This document shows positions 55,484-63,879 of a stretch of 64,000 nt of DNA, one piece after another. Both the position numbers and the translations under genes were made by a program. The notes under the pieces are model-generated. The model had not been told where the DNA came from, ran no database searches, and saw only the letters and a list, made by a program, of their open reading frames with translations. The stretch comes from Promicromonospora soli (GTDB lineage Bacteria; Actinomycetota; Actinomycetes; Actinomycetales; Cellulomonadaceae). The stretch spans positions 365,368 through 429,367 of the forward strand of contig NZ_BNAS01000005.1 in the NCBI RefSeq assembly GCF_014653785.1. The letters run 5' to 3'. How positions within the stretch are numbered: position 1 is the first letter of the stretch; each line of letters begins with the position of its first letter.

Positions 55484-56974
55484 TCAGCGCGCGGCGGCCT
55501 CCACCGCCGCGCGCAGGCTGCGCAGCGCCTCCTCCAGGCGCGCGTCGGCCAGGTTCCCGTAGCCGACCACGAGCACGGTGGACCTGGCCGACGGCGCCGC
55601 CTGGTACCGCCGCAGGTCGACCAGCGCGACGTCCCGTGCGGCCCCCTCGCGTACGACGGCGGCGGCGTCGATGCCGGGCGCGATGCCGGCCAGGTCCACA
55701 GTCACGTGCATCCCCGCTGCGATCCCGCCGACCCGCGCGCCGGGCAGCTCGCGGTCGAGAGCTGCCAGGAGCGCGGCCCGGCGTCGGGCATAGCGGGTGC
55801 GGGCCGCGCGCAGGTGCCGCGCGTACGCACCGTCCGCGACGAACCGGGCGAGCGTGAGCTGGTCCAGCGTCGCCGGGCCGGGCGTGGGCCCGCGGCGGAC
55901 CGACACGTCCAGCACCGCGGCACGCCACCGCTGCGGCACCACCATCCAGCCGATCCCGAACGCCGGCGCCAGCGTCTTGCTCGTCGAGCCGAGGAGCAGC
56001 ACCCGGTCCGGGTCGAGCCCCTGCAGGGCGGGCACGGGCCGGCGGTCGTAGCGGAACTCGGCGTCGTAGTCGTCCTCGATCACGAGCCCGTCCACCTCGC
56101 GCGCCCATGCCAGCACGGCCGCGCGGCGGTCGTCCGACAGCACGGCGCCCAGCGGGAACTGGTGCGCCGGGGTGAGCAGCACCGCACGGGCGCCCGTGCG
56201 GGCGGCCTCCGCGCGCAGCCGCTCCGTCGAGATCCCGGCGTCGTCCACCGGGACCGGGACCGGGGTGAGGCCGGCGGCCCTGGCGACGTCGCGCAGCGCG
56301 GCCCAGCTCGGGTCCTCGATGAGCAGGTGCGTGTGCCCGGCGTCGGACAGCGCGGCGGCAATCCGCGACATGCCGTCCGCGGCGCCGCGGGTGAGCACGA
56401 CGGCGTCGTCGGGCCCGGACACGATCCGCGCCCGCCGCAGGTGGGTCGCCATCGCCGCGCGTGCCGCCGGGTGCCCGGCGGGCGGCTGCCCGCCCAGGTC
56501 CTGGTTGGTCGCGTCCGCGAGCGCGTCGCGGGCCGCGCGCAGCCAGGCCTCCCGGGGGACGTGCCGCAGGTCGGGCACGCCGGGCGCGAGGTCGTGCGCC
56601 GCGCGGTCCGGCGCGCGTTCCAGCCCGATGCCCGGTGTCGGTTGAGCCTGGCGAGACCGGGTCTCGGCGAGCGAGGGCTCCCCGATGCCCGGGACGACGT
56701 CGGGCGCGGACGCTGCGACCCGGGTCGCCGAACCCGTGCGGGCCTCGAGGACTCCCTTGCCCACCAGGTGCCCGTACGCCTCGGTGACCACCCAGCGGGA
56801 GATGCCGAGGGCGTCGGCGAGGGCGCGACTTGGCGGCAGCGCCGTGCCCGGGGCGAGGCGGCCGGAGGCGATGTCCTCGAGGATCGCCTCCTCCAGCCGG
56901 TGGCGGAGCGCGCCCTGGCCGGGCGCGAGTGCGATGAGCACGTCGTCCGCAGAATTGGTCTGGTCCGTCGGCAT
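55484..56974 (-). CDS. MocR family PLP-dependent regulator
   Basis: 496 residues from the ATG at 56974. A winged helix (about 15-80; LPPSRALADALGISRWVVTEAYGHL) is joined by a linker to a fold-type-I aminotransferase domain. The PLP Lys is in LGSTSKTLAPAFGIGW and the cofactor Asp/Tyr in IEDDYDAEFRYDRRP. MocR proteins sense PLP with an amino compound. The linker carries a 57-bp duplication (PGIG repeats). It is divergent from the aldo/keto reductase gene, which it may control, and an inverted repeat covers its own start. Confidence 0.92.
   Translation of the reverse strand: MPTDQTNSADDVLIALAPGQGALRHRLEEAILEDIASGRLAPGTALPPSRALADALGISRWVVTEAYGHLVGKGVLEARTGSATRVAASAPDVVPGIGEPSLAETRSRQAQPTPGIGLERAPDRAAHDLAPGVPDLRHVPREAWLRAARDALADATNQDLGGQPPAGHPAARAAMATHLRRARIVSGPDDAVVLTRGAADGMSRIAAALSDAGHTHLLIEDPSWAALRDVARAAGLTPVPVPVDDAGISTERLRAEAARTGARAVLLTPAHQFPLGAVLSDDRRAAVLAWAREVDGLVIEDDYDAEFRYDRRPVPALQGLDPDRVLLLGSTSKTLAPAFGIGWMVVPQRWRAAVLDVSVRRGPTPGPATLDQLTLARFVADGAYARHLRAARTRYARRRAALLAALDRELPGARVGGIAAGMHVTVDLAGIAPGIDAAAVVREGAARDVALVDLRRYQAAPSARSTVLVVGYGNLADARLEEALRSLRAAVEAAAR
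56624..56692. repeat. Short insertion-like repeat inside the MocR linker
   Basis: The 12-mer CCCGATGCCCGG occurs at 56624-56635 and 56681-56692, 57 bp (19 codons) apart. Between the copies is GAGCCTGGCGAGACC (56644-56658), shared with tilS, then the palindrome GAGACCGGGTCTC (56652-56664). This looks like a small element flanked by a target duplication, kept in frame. Confidence 0.6.
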
Positions 56975-57003
56975 GGCATTGGACCGTAGCACCAGACCGA
57001 TTC
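56952..57003. promoter_or_regulatory. Inverted repeat at the MocR/aldo-keto reductase divergent start
   Basis: GAATTGGTCTGGT (56952-56964) is the reverse complement, with one mismatch, of ACCAGACCGATTC (56991-57003). The left arm lies in the first codons of the MocR gene and the right arm in the spacer. This is a likely binding site for MocR itself. Confidence 0.6.
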
Positions 57004-57066
57004 CTGCCTAGCGTGGTGATCGCCGGGCGGAGGCGCCCGGGACACGGCAGGCCGAAGGAGCAGACC

Positions 57067-58050
57067 ATGCAGTACCGCACGCTGGACAACGGGCACACCT
57101 CGTTCGAGGTGTCGACGCTGTGCCTGGGCACCATGTTCATGGGCACCCGGACCGACGAGGAGACGTCGTTCGCGATCCTGGACCGGTTCGTCGAGGCCGG
57201 GGGCACGTTCCTCGACACCGCCAACAACTACAACGCGTGGGTCGGAGGCTACGGCCGCGACTCCGAGGACGTGATCGGCCGCTGGCTCGCCTCGCGGGGC
57301 AACCGGGACGACCTACGGATCGCGACCAAGCTGGGAGCGGCGAAGAAGGACCCCGACCTGCCGCTGTCGAACACGCCGCCCACCAACTACCAGGGACTGG
57401 CCGCCTCGACGATCGACCGGGAGGCGCGCGAGAGCCTGCGCCACCTCGGCGTCGACCACATCGACGTGCTGTACGGGCACGTCGACGACCTGGAGACGCC
57501 GCTCGAGGAGACGGTCGGCGCGTTCGGCAAGCTGGTCGACGAAGGGATCGTCGGGATCCCGGGCATCTCGAACGTCGCGCTCTGGCGGGTCGTCGAGGCG
57601 CGCGAGACCGCCGCACGGCTTGGGGTGGCGCCGTACGGCGCGGTGCAGCAGAGCTGCAGCTATGTGTACCCGCGGCCGCAGCCGATCCGGGCGAGCTGGG
57701 CCACGCCCGAGCTGCTCGACTACGCCCGGTCCACCGGCACCCCAGGCCGGCCGGGGCTCACCGTGATGGCGTACTCGCCGCTGCACCAAGGCGTGTACTC
57801 GCGGGATGACAAGGCGCTCCGCGACGGGTCGGACCACGCCGGGTCGCGAGAGCGGATCAGGGTGCTGCGCGCGGTCGCCGCCGAGATCGGGGCGACGCCG
57901 AACCAGGTAGCGCTCGCCTGGCTGCTGGGCGGCGAGGTGCCGGTGATCCCGGTGTTCGGGGCGAGCAGCGTGGCGCAGCTCGACGAGGCGCTCGGGGCGG
58001 CGGACCTGGTGCTGGACGACGAAGTGCGGGCACGCCTCGACGCGGCGTGA
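57067..58050 (+). CDS. Aldo/keto reductase
   Basis: 327 residues from the ATG at 57067 with GAAGGAGC upstream. It has the TIM-barrel AKR pattern: LCLGTMFMGTRTDEETS, FLDTANNYNAWVGG with Asp and Tyr, RIATKLG with the catalytic Lys, YGHVDDLETPLEETVGAF (His of the tetrad) and the cofactor-binding PNQVALAWLL near the end. It reduces carbonyls with NADPH; the substrate is unknown. It is divergent from the MocR gene. Confidence 0.92.
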   Translation: MQYRTLDNGHTSFEVSTLCLGTMFMGTRTDEETSFAILDRFVEAGGTFLDTANNYNAWVGGYGRDSEDVIGRWLASRGNRDDLRIATKLGAAKKDPDLPLSNTPPTNYQGLAASTIDREARESLRHLGVDHIDVLYGHVDDLETPLEETVGAFGKLVDEGIVGIPGISNVALWRVVEARETAARLGVAPYGAVQQSCSYVYPRPQPIRASWATPELLDYARSTGTPGRPGLTVMAYSPLHQGVYSRDDKALRDGSDHAGSRERIRVLRAVAAEIGATPNQVALAWLLGGEVPVIPVFGASSVAQLDEALGAADLVLDDEVRARLDAA

Positions 58051-58055
58051 CCTTC

Positions 58056-58121
58056 TTGGTTGTGGGCGTGATCGTTGCGACTATGCGTCCGGTTTAGGCG
58101 CAACGATCGCGCCCACAACAA
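58056..58121. terminator. Long hairpin between convergent aldo/keto reductase and nitroreductase genes
   Basis: GTTGTGGGCGTGATCGTTGCG (58059-58079) pairs with 58099-58119 with one mismatch around a 19-nt loop. It fills the gap between two convergent genes and should stop transcription from both sides. Its sequence is unrelated to the RTAGAACT family of palindromes. Confidence 0.85.
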
Positions 58122-58127
58122 AGGGGG

Positions 58128-58751
58128 TTACCAGCCGCCTCGGTGGATCACCTCGGCTTGGGGCTTGCGGGGGCGGCGGGTGGGTGAGCCCTTCGCGCCG
58201 CCGTCGGCCGGATGGCCGATCGCGACGACGCCGGTGATCTCGAACTCGTCCGGGATGCCGAGCTCGGCGCGGACCGCCGCCACGTGCTCCGGCGGGACGC
58301 CGAAGAAGCACGCACCCAGTCCCTCGTCGACGGCGGTCTGCAGCATGAGCAGCGAAGCCATGCCGACGTCGATGTGCCAGAACGGGGCCGGCCAGCGGGC
58401 CTCGTCGAGGTCCGTCCAGCCCTTGTCCTTCTCCGCGTATCGCCGCAGGTACGCGGCCTTGGAGGCGAGCGCCAGCACGATCACCGGCGCGGTCCGCATC
58501 CCGGCGAGCCAGGCCGACATGTCACGCTCCGAGCGCTCCGCGGTCTGCGGCGTCGACGCCGCCCAGAACCGGTCCCGGTCCTCGGCGGTCTCCAGCACCA
58601 CGAACGCCCAGCCCTGGCTGAACCCCGCGCTGGGGGCGCGGACGGCGTTGCTGGTGATGCGGTCGACGGCCCTGGCGGCCACAGGCTCGTCGGAGAACTT
58701 GCGGTGCATCCGGCGCTTGCGGACGACGTCCTGGAATTCCATGGGGCTCAT
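58128..58751 (-). CDS. Nitroreductase family flavoprotein
   Basis: 207 residues from the ATG at 58751 with GAAGG upstream. VVRKRRMHRKFSDEPVAARAVDRITSNAVRAPSAGFSQGWAFVVL, in pieces, is the FMN-binding start, and ASLLMLQTAVDEGLGACFFGVP completes the family pattern. It likely reduces quinones or nitro compounds with NAD(P)H. The C-terminal domain of F420-linked FbiB is of the same fold, but the F420-specific region is absent. It is divergent from the cupin gene. Confidence 0.9.
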   Translation of the reverse strand: MSPMEFQDVVRKRRMHRKFSDEPVAARAVDRITSNAVRAPSAGFSQGWAFVVLETAEDRDRFWAASTPQTAERSERDMSAWLAGMRTAPVIVLALASKAAYLRRYAEKDKGWTDLDEARWPAPFWHIDVGMASLLMLQTAVDEGLGACFFGVPPEHVAAVRAELGIPDEFEITGVVAIGHPADGGAKGSPTRRPRKPQAEVIHRGGW

Positions 58752-58816
58752 TGTCGACCTTCGGCGACCCACGAATCCCGTTGCCCGACGGCGGCGCGCC
58801 AGCCAGGCTGGAGGGC

Positions 58817-59149
58817 ATGACTCTCCAGGCGATCGAGCAGGCAGCGCTGCCGTACGGCAACTTCGAGGGGTACCTCCACGGCTCCCAGGTCTCCATCATC
58901 TTCGAGCGGGTGACGCAGGACGGCGTCGGGCCGCGACTGCACCGTCATCCCTATTCGGAGACGTTCGTGATCCGGTCCGGCCGGGCGCTCTTCACCGTGG
59001 GCGGCGAGGAGATCCAGGCGGTGGGCGGCCAGATCCTCGTGGTCGAGGCGATGGTGCCGCACAAGTTCAAGACCCTCGGCGCCGACCTCTACGAGGCGGT
59101 CCACATCCACGCGAACGACCGCTTCGAGACGGAGTGGCTGGAGGACTGA
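58817..59149 (+). CDS. Cupin domain protein
   Basis: 110 residues from the ATG at 58817 with GGAGGG upstream. A single cupin barrel has RLHRHPYSETFVIRSGRALFTVGGEE as motif 1 (His-x-His, Glu) and a second motif around MVPHKFKTLG with a His. It can bind a metal. The reaction is unknown. It lies 65 bp from the divergent nitroreductase and 4 bp from the convergent serine hydrolase. Confidence 0.88.
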   Translation: MTLQAIEQAALPYGNFEGYLHGSQVSIIFERVTQDGVGPRLHRHPYSETFVIRSGRALFTVGGEEIQAVGGQILVVEAMVPHKFKTLGADLYEAVHIHANDRFETEWLED

Positions 59150-59153
59150 GCCG

Positions 59154-60455
59154 TCAGCAGGTGGCCTGCAGCATCGCGACCAGCACCGCGCTCGGGTCGT
59201 ACAGCGGCTCGTCGGTGTACCACGGGTAGGCGATGTCCCGGCCGGTGATGCCGATGGAAAGCTGCCGCTCGCCGTCGGGCGACGCCAGGTTGATCGAGAT
59301 GGTGCCGTACGAGCCGCCGTCGTGCCCGTAGAGCCAGCCGCCGGGGACGCACGGGTCCGGGACGCGGTAGACGCCGAGGCCGTAGTCCGGGAACGCCTCC
59401 TGGCCCACGGTGCGGGGCTCGAGGATGTCCGCGGTGGTCGCCGGACCGACGAGGCGGTTCGTCACCAGCGCCTCGGTGAAGTCCGCGAGGTCCTCGGTGG
59501 TGCTGGTGACCGCGCCCGCGGCGTCGAACAGGCTCGGGTCCCAGTGGTCGAGGTCGTACCAGCCGGCCCCCTCCGGACCCGTGTACGCCGACTCGTGGAG
59601 GAACGGCCCGTACACGCCGGGGTCGTCTGGGTAGGCGCTCTGCCACATTCCCGCCGGGGCGAACACCCGAGACTGCATCAGGGCCTCGACGCTGCGCCCG
59701 GTGACCTCCTCAAGCATCATCCCGAGCACCACGTAGCCCGCGTTCGAGTAGGAGAACCCGGCCCCCGGCTCGTTCACCCACGGCGCGGCCTGGAGCGCCT
59801 CGATGTGGTCGGCCGCCGTGACCTCCTGGCCCATCACCGCGAAGACCTCGTCCACCGACGTCGGGTCGGTCACCCGCGAGGCGAGGATCCAGTCGGTGGC
59901 GGTCGGCGCGCCCGACCGGTGGCTCAGCAGCTGCTCGATCGTCACACCGGCCGGCATGACGCCGGGCAGCACGTCCTCCACCGGGGTGTCGAGCGTCCAG
60001 GTGCCCTTCTCGACCTCCTGCATCACCAGCGTCGCTATCATCGGCTTGGTGTTGCTCGCGACGCGGAACCGGTCGCGCGGCCGGGCGGGTGCGTCGCCCG
60101 TGCGCTCCCGGGTCCCGGCGGCACCGCTCCAGGTGTCCGACGCCGTCTCGACGCGCGCCGTCACCGCGACCGCGCCGTCCGCCACGAGGGCGTCCAGGGC
60201 GGCGTCGAGCTCGGCGTCGGCCGGCGCCTGCTGACCCTGCGCGAGCGCCCGGCTCCTGGCGACGTCGCGCCGCGCCTCACGAGCGGCGTCGGCCACCGCT
60301 TCGGACACGGTGGGCGGAACGTCGGCGGCGGTGGTGGACGGCGTCGGCCGGTCGGCGGTGCTCACGGCGTGCGCGGAGCCAGCGGCTACCAGCGGCGCCG
60401 CGAGCGCCAGGGTCGCGCTCAGGGCGAGCGCCGCTCGGCGGGTCGAACGATCCAT
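59154..60455 (-). CDS. Secreted serine hydrolase (class C beta-lactamase family)
   Basis: 433 residues. A Tat/Sec-like signal peptide (RSTRRAALALSATLALAAPLVAAGSAHA in pieces) is followed by an Ala/Arg-rich helix region (about 30-100) and the beta-lactamase fold. SxxK is VASNTKPMIATLVMQ, the Tyr-Ser-Asn motif is FSYSNAGYVVLG, and the C-terminal HDGGSYG takes the KTG position. Such proteins are often D-Ala-D-Ala peptidases or esterases; beta-lactam resistance is not implied. Confidence 0.9.
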   Translation of the reverse strand: MDRSTRRAALALSATLALAAPLVAAGSAHAVSTADRPTPSTTAADVPPTVSEAVADAAREARRDVARSRALAQGQQAPADAELDAALDALVADGAVAVTARVETASDTWSGAAGTRERTGDAPARPRDRFRVASNTKPMIATLVMQEVEKGTWTLDTPVEDVLPGVMPAGVTIEQLLSHRSGAPTATDWILASRVTDPTSVDEVFAVMGQEVTAADHIEALQAAPWVNEPGAGFSYSNAGYVVLGMMLEEVTGRSVEALMQSRVFAPAGMWQSAYPDDPGVYGPFLHESAYTGPEGAGWYDLDHWDPSLFDAAGAVTSTTEDLADFTEALVTNRLVGPATTADILEPRTVGQEAFPDYGLGVYRVPDPCVPGGWLYGHDGGSYGTISINLASPDGERQLSIGITGRDIAYPWYTDEPLYDPSAVLVAMLQATC

Positions 60456-60566
60456 GGGAGTCTCCTTCGTCTCGGCTGTGCTCCCATCCTCACGACGGAC
60501 GCCCGCCGGCGGATCACCCGCCCGGTGGATATGGCTCCGACCTGCGGCGGAGTTGCCGATACTCCC

Positions 60567-63500
60567 CTACAGCCGGTCCGCTATCACCTCGAGCAGGGAC
60601 TTGCCCTCGACGCCCGCGAGGTCCAGCGCCTGGGTGCGGCAGGAGAAGCCGTCGGCCAGGTAGGTCGTCCCGGGGGCGGCGTCCCGCAGCGCGGGCAGCA
60701 GCGCGTTCTCCGCGACCGCCACCGACGTCTCGTAGTGCCCCTTCTGCATGCCGAAGTTGCCGGCCAGGCCGCAGCAGCCCGCCAGTACCTCGACCTTCGC
60801 ACCGCCCTTCTCGAGCAGCGCCTGGTCCGCCTGGTAGCCCATCACGGAGTGCTGGTGGCAGTGCGGCTGCACCACGGCCGTGAGGTCGGCGAGGGAGGGC
60901 ATCTCCCACTCGTCCGGGGTGTCCGACGAGGTCAGCAGCTCGGCCGCCGTCCGCGTCATGCGGGCCACGGCGTGCGCGCGCGGGTCGTCGGGGAACAGGT
61001 CGAGCAGGTCCGAGCGCAGCACCGCCGTGCAGGACGGCTCCAGCCCCATGATCGGGATCCCGTTCACCGCGTACGGCCCGAGCACCTCGAGCAGCTTCAG
61101 CAGACGACGCCGGGCGCCGTCGAGCTGACCCGTCGAGATCCAGGTGAGGCCGCAGCAGGCCTGCTCGTCCGGGACGATCACGGAGTACCCGGCCCTGGTC
61201 AGCACCTTCAGCGCCGCCTGCGGGACCGTGGGCGCGAGCGCGTCGCTGAACGAGTCGGTCCAGAGCACCACCTTCGGCTTGGTCGCGAGCCGGGCCGCCG
61301 TAGCGCCCTCGCGCCCGGGCACCCCCAGCCCCTCCTCCGACACCACGGGCAGCCCGGGGACGCCGTGCGTCGCGCCGCCGCGCGCCCACCAGTGCCGGAA
61401 CGGGATGTCCGCGAACTTCGGCATCGACCGGCGGGTGTCCATGCCGCCCGCCCACAGCACCGCCTTGCCGATCAGATCCACGCCCAGCAGCCGGTTGACC
61501 AGCCCCGGCACGTGCCCGGCCAGGCGGGCCCAGCGGGGCAGCCAGCCCAGGGCGTAGTGGTCGACGGGCCGCAGCTTGCCGCGGTAGGTCCGGTACAGGA
61601 CCTCCGACTTGTACTGCGCCATGTCGACGCCCGCCGGGCAGTCGCTCGAGCACGCCTTGCACGACAGGCACAGGTCCAGCGACTCCCGCACCTCTGGCGC
61701 CTCGAGGCCGCCGACAAGGGTCCCGTTCACCGCCTCCTGCAGCACGCGGGCGCGCCCGCGCGTCACGTCCTTCTCGTCCTTCGTCGCCTGGTAGCTGGGG
61801 CACATGAAGCCGCCCGACGCCGAGGTGTCCGCCCGGCACTTGCCGACGCCCACGCAGCGGTGCACGGCGGTGGTCAGGTCGTTGTGGTCGTGCGCGAACG
61901 AGAACCCCTCGTACCCGGTCTTGCGCCGGACGCCGTGCGCGGAGCCCTTCCCGGCCATCGGCAGCTTGGTGCGCACCGGTGCCGCGGCCGGCCGGCGCAG
62001 GTCGACGTCGACCGCCCGCGGCCGCACGACGACGCCCGGGTTGAGCAGGTCCTTCGGGTCGAACAGAGCCTTGAACCGCTCCAGCAGCGCTATCGCCTCG
62101 GAGGAGTAGATGAGCGGCAGCAGCTCGGACCGGGCACGGCCGTCACCGTGCTCGCCGGACAGCGACCCGCCGTAGCGGGCCACGAGCTCCGCCGCCTCGA
62201 ACATGAACGTGCGCAGCACCGACCCCGACGTCTCCAGCGGGATGTCGATCCGCAGGTGCACGCAGCCGTCGCCGAAGTGACCGTAGGGCAGGCCGTCCAC
62301 GCCGTAGCGGTCCATGAGCGCCTGCAGGTCACGCAGGTACGACCCCAGCTTTTCGGGCGGCACGGCGGAGTCCTCCCAGCCGGGCCAGGCCTGCTCCCCG
62401 GCGGGCGTGCGGCCGGCCAGGCCGGCGCCGTCGGCCCGGATCTGCCACATCTTCGTCGCGTCGGGGCCGGCGGGCAGCACCACGGAGTCCAGCGCCGTCG
62501 ACGCCGCCACTATCGCGTCCGCGCGGCCCAGGGCCTCGGCCTGCGACGAGCCGCCGACCTCGATCATCAGCCAGCCGGTGACGCCCTCGACGCCGGCCCC
62601 GGGCAGCGGCGGGACCGAGCTTTCGCCCTTGGCGCGCCGCACGACGTCGACCAGCCGGGCGTCGAGACCCTCGATGGCGAGGGGCTTGTGGTCCAGGAGG
62701 CGGGGGACGTCGTCGGCGGCCGTGGCCATGTCGGGGTAGCCGAGGACCACCAGCGTGGGCGCGCCCGGCGTCTCCACCAGGTTGAGCTCCGCCTCCAGGA
62801 CCGTGACCAGCGTGCCCTCCGTGCCGACGAGGGCGCGGGCGAGGTTCGAGCCGTTCTCGGGCAGCAGGTGCTCCAGCGAGTAGCCCGACACCTGCCGGCC
62901 GAACCGGCCGAACTCCGTACGGATCAGCGCGAGGTTGTCCCGGACGAGCTCCTTGAGACCGGGGACGGATCGGAACTCGGGGTCGCCGGAACCCGCGGTG
63001 AACCGCCGCCCGGCGCCGTCGATCACGTCGAGCGAGACCACGTTGTCGGCGGTGCGCCCGTACGCGACGGCGTGCGGGCCGCACGCGTTGTTGCCGATCA
63101 TGCCGCCGAGCGTCGCGCGGTTCTGCGTGCTGGGGTCGGGGCCGAAGCGCAGGCCGTGCGCCTTGGCCTGCGCCTGGAGGGTGGACATGATCGTGCCCGG
63201 CTGGACGCGGGCCGTGCGCCGTTCCGGGTCGATGCTCAGCACCCGGTTGAGGTTCCGGCCCAGGTCGAGCACGACGCCCGGGCCCACCGAGTTGCCCGCG
63301 ACCGACGTGCCCGCGCCGCGCGCCGTGATCGGGATCTCGAGCTCGCGCAGCACCCCGAGCGCCGCGACGACGTCGTCGGTGGTCTCCGGGAACAGCACGC
63401 CCTCGGGGACCACCCGGTAGTTGGACGCGTCCGTGGAGTACTCGGCGCGGCGGCGCGTGCTGGTGTCGACGTCGCAGCCGACCACGGTGCGCAGCGCGTC

Positions 63501-63701
63501 GGCGACCGCCTCGCGCGCGGCCTCGGCGGCGTGGTCCGCCTCCCGGCGCGCGGCCTTGCGCCGCTCCTCGCTCTCGGCGCGGCGGCGTTCCGCCTCCTCG
63601 GCGGCCCGGGCCTCGGCCTCTTCCCGCGCGATGCGGGCAGCCTCGGCGGCGTCGGCGGTGTGGCCCTCGGAGCCGTGCGCAACACGGTCGTAGTCGTTCA
63701 T
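60567..63701 (-). CDS. FAD-linked oxidase fused to Fe-S heterodisulfide-reductase-like domain (YdiJ type)
   Basis: 1044 residues from the ATG at 63701; a few upstream starts are possible. A charged Ala/Glu/Arg coiled coil (15-65) precedes the FAD-binding PCMH domain (ITARGAGTSVAGNSVGPGVVLDLG, QNRATLGGMIGNNACGPHAVAYGR in pieces) and the FAD-oxidase C domain with GEHGDGR. Two 4Fe-4S sites follow (CVGVGKC, and CLSCKACSSDCPAG), then CCG repeats (ACCGLTW, GCCGLAGNFG). The E. coli relative YdiJ oxidises D-2-hydroxyglutarate. A D-2-hydroxyacid dehydrogenase role is likely. Confidence 0.93.
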   Translation of the reverse strand: MNDYDRVAHGSEGHTADAAEAARIAREEAEARAAEEAERRRAESEERRKAARREADHAAEAAREAVADALRTVVGCDVDTSTRRRAEYSTDASNYRVVPEGVLFPETTDDVVAALGVLRELEIPITARGAGTSVAGNSVGPGVVLDLGRNLNRVLSIDPERRTARVQPGTIMSTLQAQAKAHGLRFGPDPSTQNRATLGGMIGNNACGPHAVAYGRTADNVVSLDVIDGAGRRFTAGSGDPEFRSVPGLKELVRDNLALIRTEFGRFGRQVSGYSLEHLLPENGSNLARALVGTEGTLVTVLEAELNLVETPGAPTLVVLGYPDMATAADDVPRLLDHKPLAIEGLDARLVDVVRRAKGESSVPPLPGAGVEGVTGWLMIEVGGSSQAEALGRADAIVAASTALDSVVLPAGPDATKMWQIRADGAGLAGRTPAGEQAWPGWEDSAVPPEKLGSYLRDLQALMDRYGVDGLPYGHFGDGCVHLRIDIPLETSGSVLRTFMFEAAELVARYGGSLSGEHGDGRARSELLPLIYSSEAIALLERFKALFDPKDLLNPGVVVRPRAVDVDLRRPAAAPVRTKLPMAGKGSAHGVRRKTGYEGFSFAHDHNDLTTAVHRCVGVGKCRADTSASGGFMCPSYQATKDEKDVTRGRARVLQEAVNGTLVGGLEAPEVRESLDLCLSCKACSSDCPAGVDMAQYKSEVLYRTYRGKLRPVDHYALGWLPRWARLAGHVPGLVNRLLGVDLIGKAVLWAGGMDTRRSMPKFADIPFRHWWARGGATHGVPGLPVVSEEGLGVPGREGATAARLATKPKVVLWTDSFSDALAPTVPQAALKVLTRAGYSVIVPDEQACCGLTWISTGQLDGARRRLLKLLEVLGPYAVNGIPIMGLEPSCTAVLRSDLLDLFPDDPRAHAVARMTRTAAELLTSSDTPDEWEMPSLADLTAVVQPHCHQHSVMGYQADQALLEKGGAKVEVLAGCCGLAGNFGMQKGHYETSVAVAENALLPALRDAAPGTTYLADGFSCRTQALDLAGVEGKSLLEVIADRL

Positions 63702-63879
63702 GCCGTTCCGGGATCGGGCGTCGTTGGTCTGCGATGGCACCTCGCGATTCTCGCACCACGAGGCGGCAGACCGCGCCAGATGTTCACGCAAGGTACCGGC
63801 GCCCCGCCGGCCGAGCGGGTGGAGAACTGTGGTCTCGACCCGCTCGACCAGCGAGAAAGCTCGGCCGGCGAAGCGGCGA

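Noticed and set aside
58128-58751. F420 gamma-glutamyl ligase/dehydro-F420 reductase (FbiB)
   Set aside because: It is a stand-alone nitroreductase of 207 residues without the ligase domain and lies 2.7 kb from fbiD with unrelated neighbours.
59154-60455. Antibiotic-resistance beta-lactamase
   Set aside because: The SxxK and YxN motifs are shared by many peptidases and esterases. Nothing in the sequence or context points to beta-lactam resistance.
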